Shown: piece by piece, positions 7,903 to 17,499 of the stretch | How positions within the stretch are numbered: the stretch's first letter is position 1 | Layout: every line of letters begins with the position of its first letter | Assembly: GCF_900109265.1 (NCBI RefSeq) | Contig: NZ_FNZM01000009.1 | Location: forward strand, 298,170-362,169 | Length of the DNA stretch: 64,000 nt | Source: Paraburkholderia tropica | GTDB lineage: Bacteria > Pseudomonadota > Gammaproteobacteria > Burkholderiales > Burkholderiaceae | Reading direction: 5' to 3' | Translations under genes and position numbers: made by a program | Notes under the pieces: model-generated | The model's database searches: none | What the model saw: the letters and a program-made list of their open reading frames with translations, nothing else | Told to the model about the DNA's origin: nothing

Positions 7903-9225
7903 CTACTCCCGCGAACCGAGCGGCGTCGCCACGAACGCATTCTCGGCGCGCTCCGGCGCCGCCGACTCGAAGATCCAGCGCCGCCGCATCGGCTGCAACA
8001 CGACCTTCGCGCAGACGCCCGCCATCATCGCCACGCAGGCGGCAAAGTCAAACACCATGTTCCATCCGCCATGCACGGCGAGCAGCGTGGCGACGGGCAC
8101 CAGCAAAGCCGCCGTGCCTTTCGCCGTGTACAACGTGCCCGCATTGCCCGCTGCATAGCGCGCGCCGAAAGTGTCCGCGCAGGTCGCCGGGAAATTCGAA
8201 AAGATGTCGCCGTAAAACAGGAACACGAGTCCCGAGAACAGCATGAACAGATACGGATCGTGGCCGAACTCGCGCAGTCCGAGCAACGCCAGCCCTTCGC
8301 CGAGAAACGTGATGAACATCGTGTTCTCGCGGCCGATCCGATCCGAAATCAAACCGCACAAGGGCCGCGTGAAGCCGTTGCAGAGATTGTTGATCGACAG
8401 CGTCATCGTCAGCAGCGGCAGCGACACGCTCAGCAAGGTCACCGGCATCGACGCGAAACCATACGACTTCGCGATCGGCCCGATCTGCGCCGTCGCGATG
8501 ATGCCGCCCGCCGCCACGCACACGAACATCGCATACATGACCCAGAACAGCGGCGCGCGGACCATCTGCCGCGTCGTGTAATCGGTTTTCGTGGCGACCA
8601 CGCGCCGGATACCCGCCGCGTGCGCGGGCGGCTGCGGACGCACCATCAGCAAAGCCAGCGCCATGATGCACGCACCTTGCAGGAGTCCAAAGAACACGAA
8701 GGCGGTCTCGTAACCCGAATGCTGAATCATCCGCGAAATAGGGATCACGGTGAGCGCCGCGCCCGCGCCGAAGCCCGCGGCCGTCATGCCCGCCGCGAGT
8801 CCGCGCCGGTCGGGAAACCATTTGAGCGCGGTGCCCACGCAGGTGCCGTACACGCAGCCCGCGCCGATGCCCGAAATCACCGCCGCGACGTAGAGCACCG
8901 GCAGCACCGGCGCCCAGGCGTCGAGCACCCAGCCCAGCGCCACGCAGCACGCGCCGCCCATCACGACGGGACGCGGCCCGAAGCGGTCGACGAGCCAGCC
9001 TTCGACCGGCACGAGCCACGTCTCCGTGACGATGAAAATCGAAAACGCGAGCTGGATCGCCGCTTGCCCCCAATGATGCCGCGCGTCCATCGGCACGACG
9101 AACAGCGTCCACGCATATTGCAGATTGGCGACGAGCCCCATGCAGGCGATGCCGGCCACGAGCTGCACCCAGCGGTTGTGCCGCCGCGCCGTGTAGCCGG
9201 CGTCGATGCGATTGGTATGTACCAC
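7903..9225 (-). CDS. OxlT-type MFS oxalate/formate antiporter
   Basis: A 12-helix major facilitator protein of ~440 residues related to OxlT, which swaps external oxalate for internal formate. Helix 1 begins near WVQLVAGIACMGLVANLQYA and the cytoplasmic loop 2-3 signature is GWLVDRFGPR. It is the last gene of the oxalate cluster, so uptake of oxalate in exchange for formate is the natural role. The GTG at 9225 is preceded by GGAGAGAGACAAC, a good Shine-Dalgarno. An ATG 15 nt upstream (9240) has no ribosome-binding site but would add five residues. The substrate is inferred from family and context. Confidence 0.88.
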   Translation of the reverse strand: MVHTNRIDAGYTARRHNRWVQLVAGIACMGLVANLQYAWTLFVVPMDARHHWGQAAIQLAFSIFIVTETWLVPVEGWLVDRFGPRPVVMGGACCVALGWVLDAWAPVLPVLYVAAVISGIGAGCVYGTCVGTALKWFPDRRGLAAGMTAAGFGAGAALTVIPISRMIQHSGYETAFVFFGLLQGACIMALALLMVRPQPPAHAAGIRRVVATKTDYTTRQMVRAPLFWVMYAMFVCVAAGGIIATAQIGPIAKSYGFASMPVTLLSVSLPLLTMTLSINNLCNGFTRPLCGLISDRIGRENTMFITFLGEGLALLGLREFGHDPYLFMLFSGLVFLFYGDIFSNFPATCADTFGARYAAGNAGTLYTAKGTAALLVPVATLLAVHGGWNMVFDFAACVAMMAGVCAKVVLQPMRRRWIFESAAPERAENAFVATPLGSRE

Positions 9226-9310
9226 GTTGTCTCTCTCCATTCGTTGATGAACCGCCGCGAACGGCGGCTTGCTGCATCACTGCGGACATCGCTTCGGCAT
9301 CAGCTTGTCA

Positions 9311-10705
9311 TCACGCGGTTTCCAGCTGGCGCAGCAACGCGTCCACGCTGCCCTTCGCGTCGCCGAACAGCATGCGCGTGTTCTCCTTGTAGAACAGCGG
9401 ATTGTCGACGCCCGCGTAACCGGTCGCCATGCTGCGCTTCGAGACCACCACCGTGCGCGCCTTCCACACCTCGAGCACCGGCATGCCCGCGATCGGACTG
9501 CCCGCATCTTCCTGCGCGCCCGGATTGACGATGTCGTTCGCGCCGATCACGAGCACGACGTCGGTGCTCGTGAAGTCCTCGTTGATCTCGTCCATTTCGA
9601 GCACGATGTCGTACGGCACCTTCGCTTCGGCGAGCAGCACGTTCATGTGGCCAGGCAAGCGCCCCGCCACGGGATGAATGCCGAAACGCACGCGCACGCC
9701 CGCCGCACGCAGCCGCCGCGTGATCTCGCTGATGGTGCCTTGCGCCTGCGCGACGGCCATGCCGTAGCCCGGCACGATCACCACTTCGGCGGCATCGCGC
9801 AGCAGCGCGCTCACTTCATCCACCGACGTCGCGACCACCTCGCCTTGCGGCGCCGCGCTCGACGTCGACGTTGCCGCGCCAAAGCCGCCCAGGATCACCG
9901 AGACGAAACTGCGATTCATCGCGCGACACATGATGTAGCTGAGAATCGCGCCGCTCGACCCGACGAGTGCGCCCGTCGTCACGAGCAGATCGTTGTCGAG
10001 CATGAAGCCGGTGGCCGCCGCCGCCCAACCCGAATAGCTGTTGAGCATCGAGACCACCACGGGCATGTCCGCGCCGCCGATCGCCATCACCAGATGCACG
10101 CCGAGCGCCGCCGCGATCACGCACATGGCGATCAGCGCGTAGAGCGCCTGCGGTGCATCGGGCACGGCGACGAAGCGATAGCCGAGCACGACGCACACGG
10201 CCAGCGCGATCGCGTTCATCGCATGGCGCGCGGGCAGCACGAGCGGCTTGCCGCCGAGCGTTCCCTGCAACTTCAGAAACGCCACGATCGAACCGCTGAA
10301 CGTGATCGTGCCGATGAACGCGCCCACGTAGATCTCGGTGTCGTGAATCGCGCGCTCGACGCCGATCGCGGGCCCCGACGGCGCGAGCAAATTCGCGAAA
10401 CCGATCAGCGTGGCCGCGAGCCCGACGAAGCTGTGCAGCACCGCCACCAGTTGCGGCATCTGCGTCATCTCCACGCGCCGCGCGAGCACGGCGCCCACGC
10501 CGCCGCCCACCACGGCCGCGACGATGGCGATCTGCAGCCCCGCGCCCGCCGTGACGAGCAAGGTGGCAAGCACCGCGATCGTCATGCCCGCGACGCCATA
10601 GAGATTGCCGCGCCGCGCGCTCGCCGGATGACTCAGGCCGCGCAGACTCAGGATGAAGAGCGTCGCCGCGCCGAGCCACGCCATATTGCCGATTCCAGTC
10701 AACAT
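9311..10705 (-). CDS. pntB: NAD(P) transhydrogenase subunit beta
   Basis: PntB is the membrane and NADP(H)-binding subunit of proton-translocating transhydrogenase, which moves hydride between NADH and NADP+ at the expense of proton-motive force. The 464 residues comprise eight or nine transmembrane helices (~1-270) and a C-terminal NADP-binding domain (VVIVPGYGMAVAQAQ, then VRFGIHPVAGRLPGHMNVLL). GAGGAGG sits just upstream of the ATG. It starts 9 nt after pntA ends, so the pair is one operon. Its place among oxc, frc and the oxalate antiporter suggests a role in making NADPH while growing on oxalate. Confidence 0.96.
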   Translation of the reverse strand: MLTGIGNMAWLGAATLFILSLRGLSHPASARRGNLYGVAGMTIAVLATLLVTAGAGLQIAIVAAVVGGGVGAVLARRVEMTQMPQLVAVLHSFVGLAATLIGFANLLAPSGPAIGVERAIHDTEIYVGAFIGTITFSGSIVAFLKLQGTLGGKPLVLPARHAMNAIALAVCVVLGYRFVAVPDAPQALYALIAMCVIAAALGVHLVMAIGGADMPVVVSMLNSYSGWAAAATGFMLDNDLLVTTGALVGSSGAILSYIMCRAMNRSFVSVILGGFGAATSTSSAAPQGEVVATSVDEVSALLRDAAEVVIVPGYGMAVAQAQGTISEITRRLRAAGVRVRFGIHPVAGRLPGHMNVLLAEAKVPYDIVLEMDEINEDFTSTDVVLVIGANDIVNPGAQEDAGSPIAGMPVLEVWKARTVVVSKRSMATGYAGVDNPLFYKENTRMLFGDAKGSVDALLRQLETA

Positions 10706-10714
10706 GACGCCTCC

Positions 10715-12283
10715 TCAGGTCCGTTGGAACATGTTCAACATGCGCTGGGTCACGAGGAACCCGCCCGCGATGTTGATGGTGGCCACCACGAGCGCGATGC
10801 CCGCGAGCACGCTCGCGATCGTGCTCGACCCGCCCGGATGCAGCAGCGCGCCGATCACGATGATCCCGCTGATCGCGTTGGTCACGCTCATGAGCGGCGT
10901 GTGCAGCGCGGGCGTGACGTTCCAGACCACCTGATAACCGACGAACACCGCGAGCACGAACACGGTAAAGTGCGCAACGAATGCGGGCGGCGCGACCGCG
11001 CCGAGTGCGAGCAGCAACAGCGCGCCAATTATCAGCATGCCTAACGACCATGCGCCGTGTTTGCGCGCGTCTTGCGTTGACGGTTGCGCATGTCCTGCCG
11101 CCGCAACGTGCACCGGCGCATTCGGCGCTGCTTGCGGCTGCGCAGCCGGTGTTTGCACGGGCGGCGGCGGCCAGCACAGATTGCCTTGCTGCATGACCGT
11201 CGTACCGCGCTGCACGACGTCGCCCATATCGATCGTCAATGCGCCATTCTTGAGCGGCGTGAGATCCGTGAGCAGATGACGCAGATTGGTCGCGTACAAC
11301 TGGCTTGACTGATTCGCCATGCGGCTCGGCAAGTCGGTATAGCCGATCACGGTCACGCCATGCGCCTGCACGACCTCGCCCGCGCGCGTGAGTTCGCAGT
11401 TGCCGCCCTGCTCCGCCGCCATGTCGACGATCACGCTGCCCGCGCGCATGCACGCAGCCGTCTTCGCATCGATCAGACGCGGTGCGGGCTTGCCCGGAAT
11501 CAGCGCGGTCGTGATGATGATGTCCACTTCGCGCGCCTGGGCCTCGAACAGCGCCATCTCCGCTTCGATAAACTTCGCGCTCATCTGTTTCGCGTAGCCG
11601 CCCGTGCCGCCGCCGTCTTCATCGACATCGACGCTCAGGAATTCCGCGCCCATGCTCTCGACCTGCTGACCGACTTCCGGCCGCGTATCGAACGCACGCA
11701 CGATCGCGCCCAGACCACGCGCCGCGCCGATCGCCGCGAGCCCCGCCACGCCCGCGCCGATCACGAGGACCTTCGCGGGCGGCATCTTGCCCGCCGCCGT
11801 GATCTGCCCGGTGAAAAGCCGCCCGAAATGCTGCGCCGCCTCGATCACCGCGCGATAACCGGCCATGTTGGCCATCGAACTCAGCGCGTCGAGCTTCTGC
11901 GCGCGCGAGAGACGCGGCACGCAATCCATCGCGAGCACCGTCACGCCGCGCGCGGCACACGCTTCGAGCAGCGCGCCGTTCTGCGCGGGCCAGATGAAAC
12001 CGATCAGCGTCGCGCCGGTTTTGAGGCGCTGCACTTCGTCGATCGAAGGCGGCCGCACCTTGAGCACGATATCGGCGTTGCTCCAGAGTTCGAGCGCGTC
12101 GTCGACGAGGCACGCGCCTGCCTGGCGATATGCGTCGTCGGGGTAGGACGCGCGCTCGCCCGCGCCGGTCTCGACCTCGATTTCATAGCCGAGCTTGATG
12201 AGTTGCGCGACGCTTTCGGGCGTCGCCGCGACCCGGCGTTCGTCTTGCTGCGATTCGCGCGGAACCGCAATCGTCATCGCCAT
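10715..12283 (-). CDS. pntA: NAD(P) transhydrogenase subunit alpha
   Basis: PntA supplies the NAD(H)-binding domain (~1-380, with dinucleotide fold VLVIGAGVAGLAAIGAARGL) plus about four C-terminal transmembrane helices after a Pro/Ala-rich linker (PPPPVQTPAAQPQAAP). The 522 residues correspond to the undivided E. coli-type subunit, not the split alpha1/alpha2 form. The start at 12283 (MAMTIAVPRESQ) is chosen because GGAGG lies 6 nt upstream; a longer in-frame reading to 12532 adds non-homologous arginine-rich sequence. It is co-transcribed with pntB. Confidence 0.95.
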   Translation of the reverse strand: MAMTIAVPRESQQDERRVAATPESVAQLIKLGYEIEVETGAGERASYPDDAYRQAGACLVDDALELWSNADIVLKVRPPSIDEVQRLKTGATLIGFIWPAQNGALLEACAARGVTVLAMDCVPRLSRAQKLDALSSMANMAGYRAVIEAAQHFGRLFTGQITAAGKMPPAKVLVIGAGVAGLAAIGAARGLGAIVRAFDTRPEVGQQVESMGAEFLSVDVDEDGGGTGGYAKQMSAKFIEAEMALFEAQAREVDIIITTALIPGKPAPRLIDAKTAACMRAGSVIVDMAAEQGGNCELTRAGEVVQAHGVTVIGYTDLPSRMANQSSQLYATNLRHLLTDLTPLKNGALTIDMGDVVQRGTTVMQQGNLCWPPPPVQTPAAQPQAAPNAPVHVAAAGHAQPSTQDARKHGAWSLGMLIIGALLLLALGAVAPPAFVAHFTVFVLAVFVGYQVVWNVTPALHTPLMSVTNAISGIIVIGALLHPGGSSTIASVLAGIALVVATINIAGGFLVTQRMLNMFQRT

Positions 12284-12473
12284 GATGTACCTCCGCGGGC
12301 GAGCGTTGCGGATAAAAGGGCGAACGGAATCGACGGCGCGCCAAGGGACCTGGCGCGCCGAAAGCGTGGCCACGACTTCATGAAACGTCTCCTGCTCGAT
12401 GTTGGAATTCTGTGTGCCGCGGCTCGTCCGGCGCGCGCGGGCGCGCCATGCTGAAGGACCGTTTGAAGGCGCG

Positions 12474-12710
12474 CTAACGCGGCGCCCGGCCCGACTGAAG
12501 AATCGCCAGCGCCGCCGCGCGGGCGCCTTCAATGGCGGCGGCTTCGCTTGCGAACACGGTCTCGTCGACGACCTGCTGTTCCGGCAGCAGCGCGTCCGCC
12601 TGTTGTGCTTCGGCGGAGTGAATCGCAGCGAACGCGACCCAGCCGCCGTTGTGAATCATTTGACGGGCCGAGAGTTCGACCTCGTAGTGCCCGAGTCTTT
12701 CGGTATGCAT
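12474..12710 (-). CDS. Small conserved-looking protein, unknown function
   Basis: A 78-residue soluble protein beginning MHTERLGHYEVELSAR with an acidic/alanine-rich C-terminal helix (ETVFASEAAAIEGARAAALA). Amino-acid composition and a compact alpha/beta pattern look like a real protein, not a GC-frame shadow. I do not recognise a named family with certainty. It lies between the PAS protein and pntA, all read leftward, with gaps of 57 and 190 bp. It may belong to the oxalate block only by position. Confidence 0.6.
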   Translation of the reverse strand: MHTERLGHYEVELSARQMIHNGGWVAFAAIHSAEAQQADALLPEQQVVDETVFASEAAAIEGARAAALAILQSGRAPR

Positions 12711-12767
12711 CGAAGCGCTCCGTGCGGACCTGCGGCTTGAAGGGATGAGAACGACTAACCGGATCGA

Positions 12768-13214
12768 TCAGGATTGCTGATCTTGTGTTTGAAGACGGGT
12801 TTCGAGTTCCGTCACGCGCTTGCGCAGATTGCGCTCTTCCTGGAAGCGCGCCGTCTCGTCGCGCACGACCGCGACGATGCCCGTGAGTTCGCCCTGCGCG
12901 CCATGCAGCAGCGCCACCGTGAAGGCGATGGACAGCGCGCGACCGTCCTTGTCCACGGCCGGCACGCGCAAGACGTCGTTGCCGTAGCGCGTCTGCCCGG
13001 TGGCCATCGTCTTGTGATAGCCCTCCCAGTGGCGACCGCGCAGCCGTTCGGGAATGATCAGATCCAGCGTCTTGCCGAGCGCCTCGTCCTGCGTATAGCC
13101 GAACATGCGCGTGGCTGCGGGATTCCAGTACGTGATGTCGCCGGCGGCGTCCGAGATGATGATGGCGTCGCCGATCGCATCGGCGAGCTGTTCGAAATCG
13201 ATGGCGGCTGGCAT
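12768..13214 (-). CDS. Stand-alone PAS-domain protein
   Basis: 148 residues consisting almost entirely of one PAS domain (~5-120; DAIIISDAAGDITYWNPAA is the classic PAS start, with MFGYTQDEALGK after it), then a short coiled coil (QEERNLRKRVTELETRLQTQ). There is no kinase, GGDEF or DNA-binding output domain, so it would have to signal by protein contact. A heme, flavin or small-ligand cofactor cannot be decided from sequence. It sits between frc and pntA on the same strand, 120 bp after frc begins its upstream-to-downstream run. A redox sensor for the oxalate/transhydrogenase genes is possible but unproven. Confidence 0.85.
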   Translation of the reverse strand: MPAAIDFEQLADAIGDAIIISDAAGDITYWNPAATRMFGYTQDEALGKTLDLIIPERLRGRHWEGYHKTMATGQTRYGNDVLRVPAVDKDGRALSIAFTVALLHGAQGELTGIVAVVRDETARFQEERNLRKRVTELETRLQTQDQQS

Positions 13215-13334
13215 ATCGTTCGTCGTGGGGAAAGCGAGTTGATGTTCGGGTGCGCGACGCGGTTGGCAAATGCAAGCACGCCGCGCACCACACTACTGAT
13301 ACCGCACTGCTGGATCGCTACATCGAAACTGATA

Positions 13335-14585
13335 TCACACCGCACGCACTTCGTGCAGCGCCGCGATCTGCTGCGGCGTGTAGCCGAGGTCGGCGAGCAC
13401 TTCGTCGGTATGTTCGCCGAGCAGCGGCGAACCCGTGATCTCCGGCTTCAGTTCCGAGAACTTGATCGGGCTGCCCACCGTGAGGTACGAACCGCGCGCC
13501 TTGTGCGGCACTTCCACGATGGTGCCGCTCGCGCGCAGCGACGGATCGTTGGCGATCTCCTTCATGCTGAGCACGGGTGCGCACGGAATGTCGAACTTGC
13601 GCAGAATGTCGACCGCCTCGTACTTGGTCTTGTCGGCGAGCCACGCTTCGATCGTCGCGAAGATATCGAAGATATGCGGCTGGCGCGCCTGCGCGGTGTT
13701 GTAGTTCGGATCGTCGATCCATTCCGGCTTGCCCAGCGCGCGGCAGATCGGCTCCCATGCGTGACCCTGCACCGTGAAGTAGATATACGCGTTCGGGTCC
13801 GTCTCCCAGCCCTTGCACTTGAGCACCCAGCCCGGTTGACCGCCGCCGCCCGCATTGCCGCCGCGCGGCACGACGTCGCTGAAGCTGCCGTGCGGATACT
13901 GCGGATACTCTTCCAGATAGCCCACGCGGTCGAGACGTTGCTGGTCGCGCAGTTTCACGCGGCACAGGTTGATCACGCTGTCCTGCATCGACACCGCGAC
14001 CTTCTGCCCCTTGCCGGTTTTATCGCGGCCGATCAGCGCCGTGAGAATGCCGATGGCGAGATGCATGCCGGTGTTGCTGTCGCCGAGCGCGGCGGCGCTG
14101 ACCGTGGGCGGACCGTCCCAGAAGCCCGTGGTCGATGCCGCGCCGCCCGCGCACTGCGCGACGTTTTCGTAGACCTTGAGGTCGTCGTAATGATGGCCTT
14201 CGCTGAAACCCTTCACCGAAGCCACAATCATCTTCGGATTGAGTTCCTTGATGCGCTCCCACGTGAAGCCCATGCGATCGAGCGCGCCGGGGCCGAAGTT
14301 TTCGACCATCACGTCCGACTCGCGAATCAGCTTTTCGAGCACTTCCTTGCCTTCCGGCTTCTTGGTGTCGAGCGTGAGCGAACGCTTGTTGCTGTTGAGC
14401 ATCGTGAAGTACAACGCATCGGCTTCGGGAATGTCACGCAGTTGATTGCGCGTGACGTCGCCCGCGCCCGGACGCTCCACCTTGATCACATCGGCGCCGA
14501 ACCATGCGAGCATTTGCGTGCACGCGGGCCCCGCTTGAACGTGCGTGAAGTCGATGATCTTGATGCCGTCGAGGGGTTTGCTCAT
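13335..14585 (-). CDS. frc: Formyl-CoA:oxalate CoA-transferase
   Basis: Frc moves CoA from formyl-CoA to oxalate, giving oxalyl-CoA for decarboxylation and releasing formate. This class III CoA-transferase has 416 residues, the standard length. Asp169 falls in LGDSNTG, the position of the catalytic aspartate that forms the aspartyl-CoA intermediate in the characterised enzyme, and the glycine loop GGGGQ is present near residue 250. AGGAGA lies 5 nt upstream of the ATG. It follows oxc by 51 bp and is surely co-transcribed with it. Confidence 0.97.
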   Translation of the reverse strand: MSKPLDGIKIIDFTHVQAGPACTQMLAWFGADVIKVERPGAGDVTRNQLRDIPEADALYFTMLNSNKRSLTLDTKKPEGKEVLEKLIRESDVMVENFGPGALDRMGFTWERIKELNPKMIVASVKGFSEGHHYDDLKVYENVAQCAGGAASTTGFWDGPPTVSAAALGDSNTGMHLAIGILTALIGRDKTGKGQKVAVSMQDSVINLCRVKLRDQQRLDRVGYLEEYPQYPHGSFSDVVPRGGNAGGGGQPGWVLKCKGWETDPNAYIYFTVQGHAWEPICRALGKPEWIDDPNYNTAQARQPHIFDIFATIEAWLADKTKYEAVDILRKFDIPCAPVLSMKEIANDPSLRASGTIVEVPHKARGSYLTVGSPIKFSELKPEITGSPLLGEHTDEVLADLGYTPQQIAALHEVRAV

Positions 14586-14636
14586 TGCTATCTCCTGGTC
14601 TCGGTAGTCTGAAACGACTGTCCTGTACGGTTGGAT

Positions 14637-16385
14637 TTATTTCTTCATCGCCGCGCTTTGCGGATTGAGATTCGTGAGGCGACCGCTTTCCGTGCCGGCC
14701 GATTCGTCGATCACGGCATTGATGAGCGTGGGTTTGCCGGACGCAATCGCGTCGAGCAGCGCCTTCGTGAGTTCCTCGGGCGTGGTCGCCTGGTGGCCGA
14801 CGCCGCCGAACGCCTCGATCATCTTGTCGTAGCGCGCGCCCTTCACGAACACGGTGGGCGCGACGTCGGCGCCGCCGTTCGGATTCACATCGGTGCCGCG
14901 ATACACGCCGTTGTTGTTGAACACGATCGTGCAGACCGGCAGGTTGTAGCGGCAGATCGTTTCGAGTTCCATGCCGCTGAATCCGAACGCGCTGTCGCCC
15001 TCGATCGCCACGACCTGCGTCCCGCTCGTGACGGCCGCGCCGATCGCGAAGCCCATGCCGATCCCCATGATCCCCCATGTGCCCGAGTCGAAACGCTTGC
15101 GCGGCTGGTACATGTCGATGATGCTGCGCGCGTAATCCAGCGTGTTCGCGCCTTCGTTCACGACATTGATATCGGGGCGCGTTTTCAGCACGTCGCGAAT
15201 CGCCCGCAGCGCGCTGTGGAAATTCATCGGCGTCGGATTCTTGTCGAGCGTCGCGGCCATCTTCGCGAGGTTCGTGTTCTTGCGCTCCGCGACGGCGTTG
15301 AGCCACTCGGACGAGGGCTTCGGAAAATCTGCGCCCATGCCTGCGACCAGCGCTTCCACGCACGAACCGATATCGCCGATCACCGGCGCCTCGATCGCCA
15401 CGTTGCTGTCGATCTCGGTCGGCGCGATGTCGATCTGCACGAACTGCTTCGGACCGGCCGCCGCGCCCCACGTCTTGCCCTTGCCGTGCGCGAGCAGCCA
15501 GTTGAGACGCGCGCCGATCAGCACGACGGCGTCAGCTTCCGCCAGCACGAACGAGCGCGCCGCCGAAGCCGACTGCTCGTGCGTGTCGGGCAGCAGGCCC
15601 TTGGCCATCGACATCGGCAGATACGGCACGCCGCTCTTTTCAACCAGTTCGCGAATCTGCGCGTCGGCCTGCGCGTACGCCGCGCCCTTGCCCAGCAAGA
15701 TCAGCGGACGCTTCGCATTCCTGATGACATCGAGCGCGCGTTTCACGGCGTCGGGCGCCGGAATCTGGCGCGGCGCGGCGTCCACGACCTTGATGAGCGA
15801 CTGCTTCGCCTTCACCGCGTCGATGGTCTGCGCGAGCAGCTTGGCGGGCAGATCGAGATAGACGCCGCCCGGGCGACCCGAGACCGCCGCGCGAATCGCG
15901 CGCGCCACGCCGACGCCAATGTCTTCCGCATGCAGCACGCGATACGCCGCCTTGGCATAAGGCTTGGCCGCGTTGAGCTGGTCCATCTCTTCGTAGTCGC
16001 CCTGTTGCAGGTCGACGATTTCGCGCTCGCTCGAACCGCTGATGAGGATCATCGGAAAGCAGTTCGTCGTGGCGTTGGCCAGCGCCGTGAGCCCGTTGAG
16101 AAAGCCCGGCGCGGACACCGTCAGGCAGATGCCGGGCTTCTTGGTCATATAGCCCGCGACGGCGGCCGCATTGCCCGCGTTCTGCTCGTGGCGAAAGCCG
16201 ATAAAGCGCATGCCTTCCGCCTGCGCGAGCCGCGCGAGGTCCGTGATGGGAATTCCCACGAGACCGAAGATCGTGTCGATATCGTTGAGCTTGAGCGCAT
16301 CGATGACGAGATGAAAACCATCCGTCGTTGCTTGCGCCTCTTGCGCAGGGCTGTTCTGCGCGTCGTTGATGCCTGCTTCTGCCAT
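14637..16385 (-). CDS. oxc: Oxalyl-CoA decarboxylase
   Basis: Oxc is a thiamine-diphosphate enzyme that converts oxalyl-CoA to formyl-CoA and CO2. With Frc it runs the cyclic degradation of oxalate to formate and CO2. The 582 residues show the N-terminal pyrimidine-binding domain (FRHEQNAGNAAAVAGYMT, with the catalytic Glu) and the C-terminal diphosphate motif beginning GDSAFGFSGMELE and ending in NNNG. The start at 16385 (MAEAGIND) is preceded by AAGAGGAG. An in-frame ATG 69 nt upstream would run through the promoter repeats and is rejected. Confidence 0.97.
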   Translation of the reverse strand: MAEAGINDAQNSPAQEAQATTDGFHLVIDALKLNDIDTIFGLVGIPITDLARLAQAEGMRFIGFRHEQNAGNAAAVAGYMTKKPGICLTVSAPGFLNGLTALANATTNCFPMILISGSSEREIVDLQQGDYEEMDQLNAAKPYAKAAYRVLHAEDIGVGVARAIRAAVSGRPGGVYLDLPAKLLAQTIDAVKAKQSLIKVVDAAPRQIPAPDAVKRALDVIRNAKRPLILLGKGAAYAQADAQIRELVEKSGVPYLPMSMAKGLLPDTHEQSASAARSFVLAEADAVVLIGARLNWLLAHGKGKTWGAAAGPKQFVQIDIAPTEIDSNVAIEAPVIGDIGSCVEALVAGMGADFPKPSSEWLNAVAERKNTNLAKMAATLDKNPTPMNFHSALRAIRDVLKTRPDINVVNEGANTLDYARSIIDMYQPRKRFDSGTWGIMGIGMGFAIGAAVTSGTQVVAIEGDSAFGFSGMELETICRYNLPVCTIVFNNNGVYRGTDVNPNGGADVAPTVFVKGARYDKMIEAFGGVGHQATTPEELTKALLDAIASGKPTLINAVIDESAGTESGRLTNLNPQSAAMKK

Positions 16386-16716
16386 GACGTCTCCTCTTTG
16401 GCGGGGCGTTGTGTGATCCGTGATATACAATATTCCACACACAATATTAGTCAAGACGTTTTTTTACGCGGTGGCGGCGTGTTGCAGTGCGAGGTGACGC
16501 GCGGACCTTGTGTCATCGGGCTTGCGCCCTTGCGCTCTGATGCACCACACAAACTTCGCCGGCTTCAAGTGCTGCAAACCGCGCAAATTACTTCGTATTC
16601 CGTACTATTCAGATAGCGTCCGGACACGCATCAAGACGAATTACGTATCAATGCGCGCCGCTCATGCGGCGTTCACATCAAACGCGACGGGATGCGCGAA
16701 CTTCAGCCGACGAAGC
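16386..16716 (-). promoter_or_regulatory. oxc-frc upstream region with ACAATATT repeats
   Basis: A 331-bp gap between the end of the GntR gene and the oxc start. It is AT-richer near oxc and contains ATACAATATT (16425-16434) and a second ACAATATT (16441-16448). The ATACAATAT 9-mer recurs upstream of the GntR gene itself at 17500-17508, so these are probable binding sites for that regulator. No gene is visible here. Confidence 0.55.
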
Positions 16717-17436
16717 TCAGTCGAGAAAATCGCAATTCGCTTCGACGAACAGCGCGAGGTCGATCGAATGCTGCCGCACGAGGCGCTCGACGCGCTCGGT
16801 ATCGCGCGCCTCCAGCGCTTCGATAATGCGCATGTGATCCACGATCGATCTCGACGCGCGATCGCTCTGCGCGATCGTCATCCGTCGTATCGCGCGCACG
16901 TGCATGAAAATGTTCTTGATGGTCTCGATGATGATCGGCGACTTCGACAGCTCCACCAGCGACTGGTGAAACATGATGTTCGCCTCGGAGTATTCCTCGA
17001 TGTGCTCGGCTGGCCGCGCGTCGTCGAAGTCGGCGAACATGCTGCGCAGGCGCGCGATTTCCTCGTCGCTCGCGCGTTGCGTCGCGAGACGCGCCGCGAT
17101 GCTTTCGAGCGCGGCCCACATATAGATCATCTCGACGATTTCCTTGCGCGTCTTGCGCAGGATGTAGACGCCGCGTCGCGGCACCGTGCGCAGGAAGCCT
17201 TCCTGTTCGAGCAGCGTCATGGCTTCGCGCACCGGCGTGCGGCTCACGCCGAGTTTCTCGGTCAGTTCTTTCTCATCCAGACGAATTTCGTCTCGCGAAC
17301 GGTAGATGTCGGTTTCGGCGATGGCCTGCTTCAATTTTGCGTAGGCCTGGTCGCGCAAAGAGAGCGCGGCGTGAATCGGTTCGAGCGTCAAGGTCAGCGA
17401 GGCTGCCCCGGCTTCGTCTTGCATATTGGTGGACAT
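16717..17436 (-). CDS. GntR-family regulator (FadR/FCD subfamily), probable oxalate regulator
   Basis: A 239-residue regulator with an N-terminal winged helix (~30-95; LTEKLGVSRTPVREAMTLLE is the textbook GntR recognition region) and an all-helical C-terminal FCD ligand domain whose metal-site residues (Asp, His) are compatible with a small carboxylate effector. It lies directly upstream of oxc-frc on the same strand. A shared ATACAATAT element occurs both before it and before oxc, suggesting autoregulation plus control of oxc-frc. The effector (oxalate, oxalyl-CoA, formyl-CoA or glyoxylate) is unknown. GGAG lies 9 nt before the ATG. Confidence 0.9.
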   Translation of the reverse strand: MSTNMQDEAGAASLTLTLEPIHAALSLRDQAYAKLKQAIAETDIYRSRDEIRLDEKELTEKLGVSRTPVREAMTLLEQEGFLRTVPRRGVYILRKTRKEIVEMIYMWAALESIAARLATQRASDEEIARLRSMFADFDDARPAEHIEEYSEANIMFHQSLVELSKSPIIIETIKNIFMHVRAIRRMTIAQSDRASRSIVDHMRIIEALEARDTERVERLVRQHSIDLALFVEANCDFLD

Positions 17437-17499
17437 CGGTCGTTTGTCTCCAGCGTTCTATTGAGCAGGCCGGCACAACTCATCGATTTCATATTTCCA

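Noticed and set aside
10715..12532. pntA starting at 12532
   Set aside because: The extra 83 residues are arginine-rich and unlike PntA, while GGAGG precedes the ATG at 12283.
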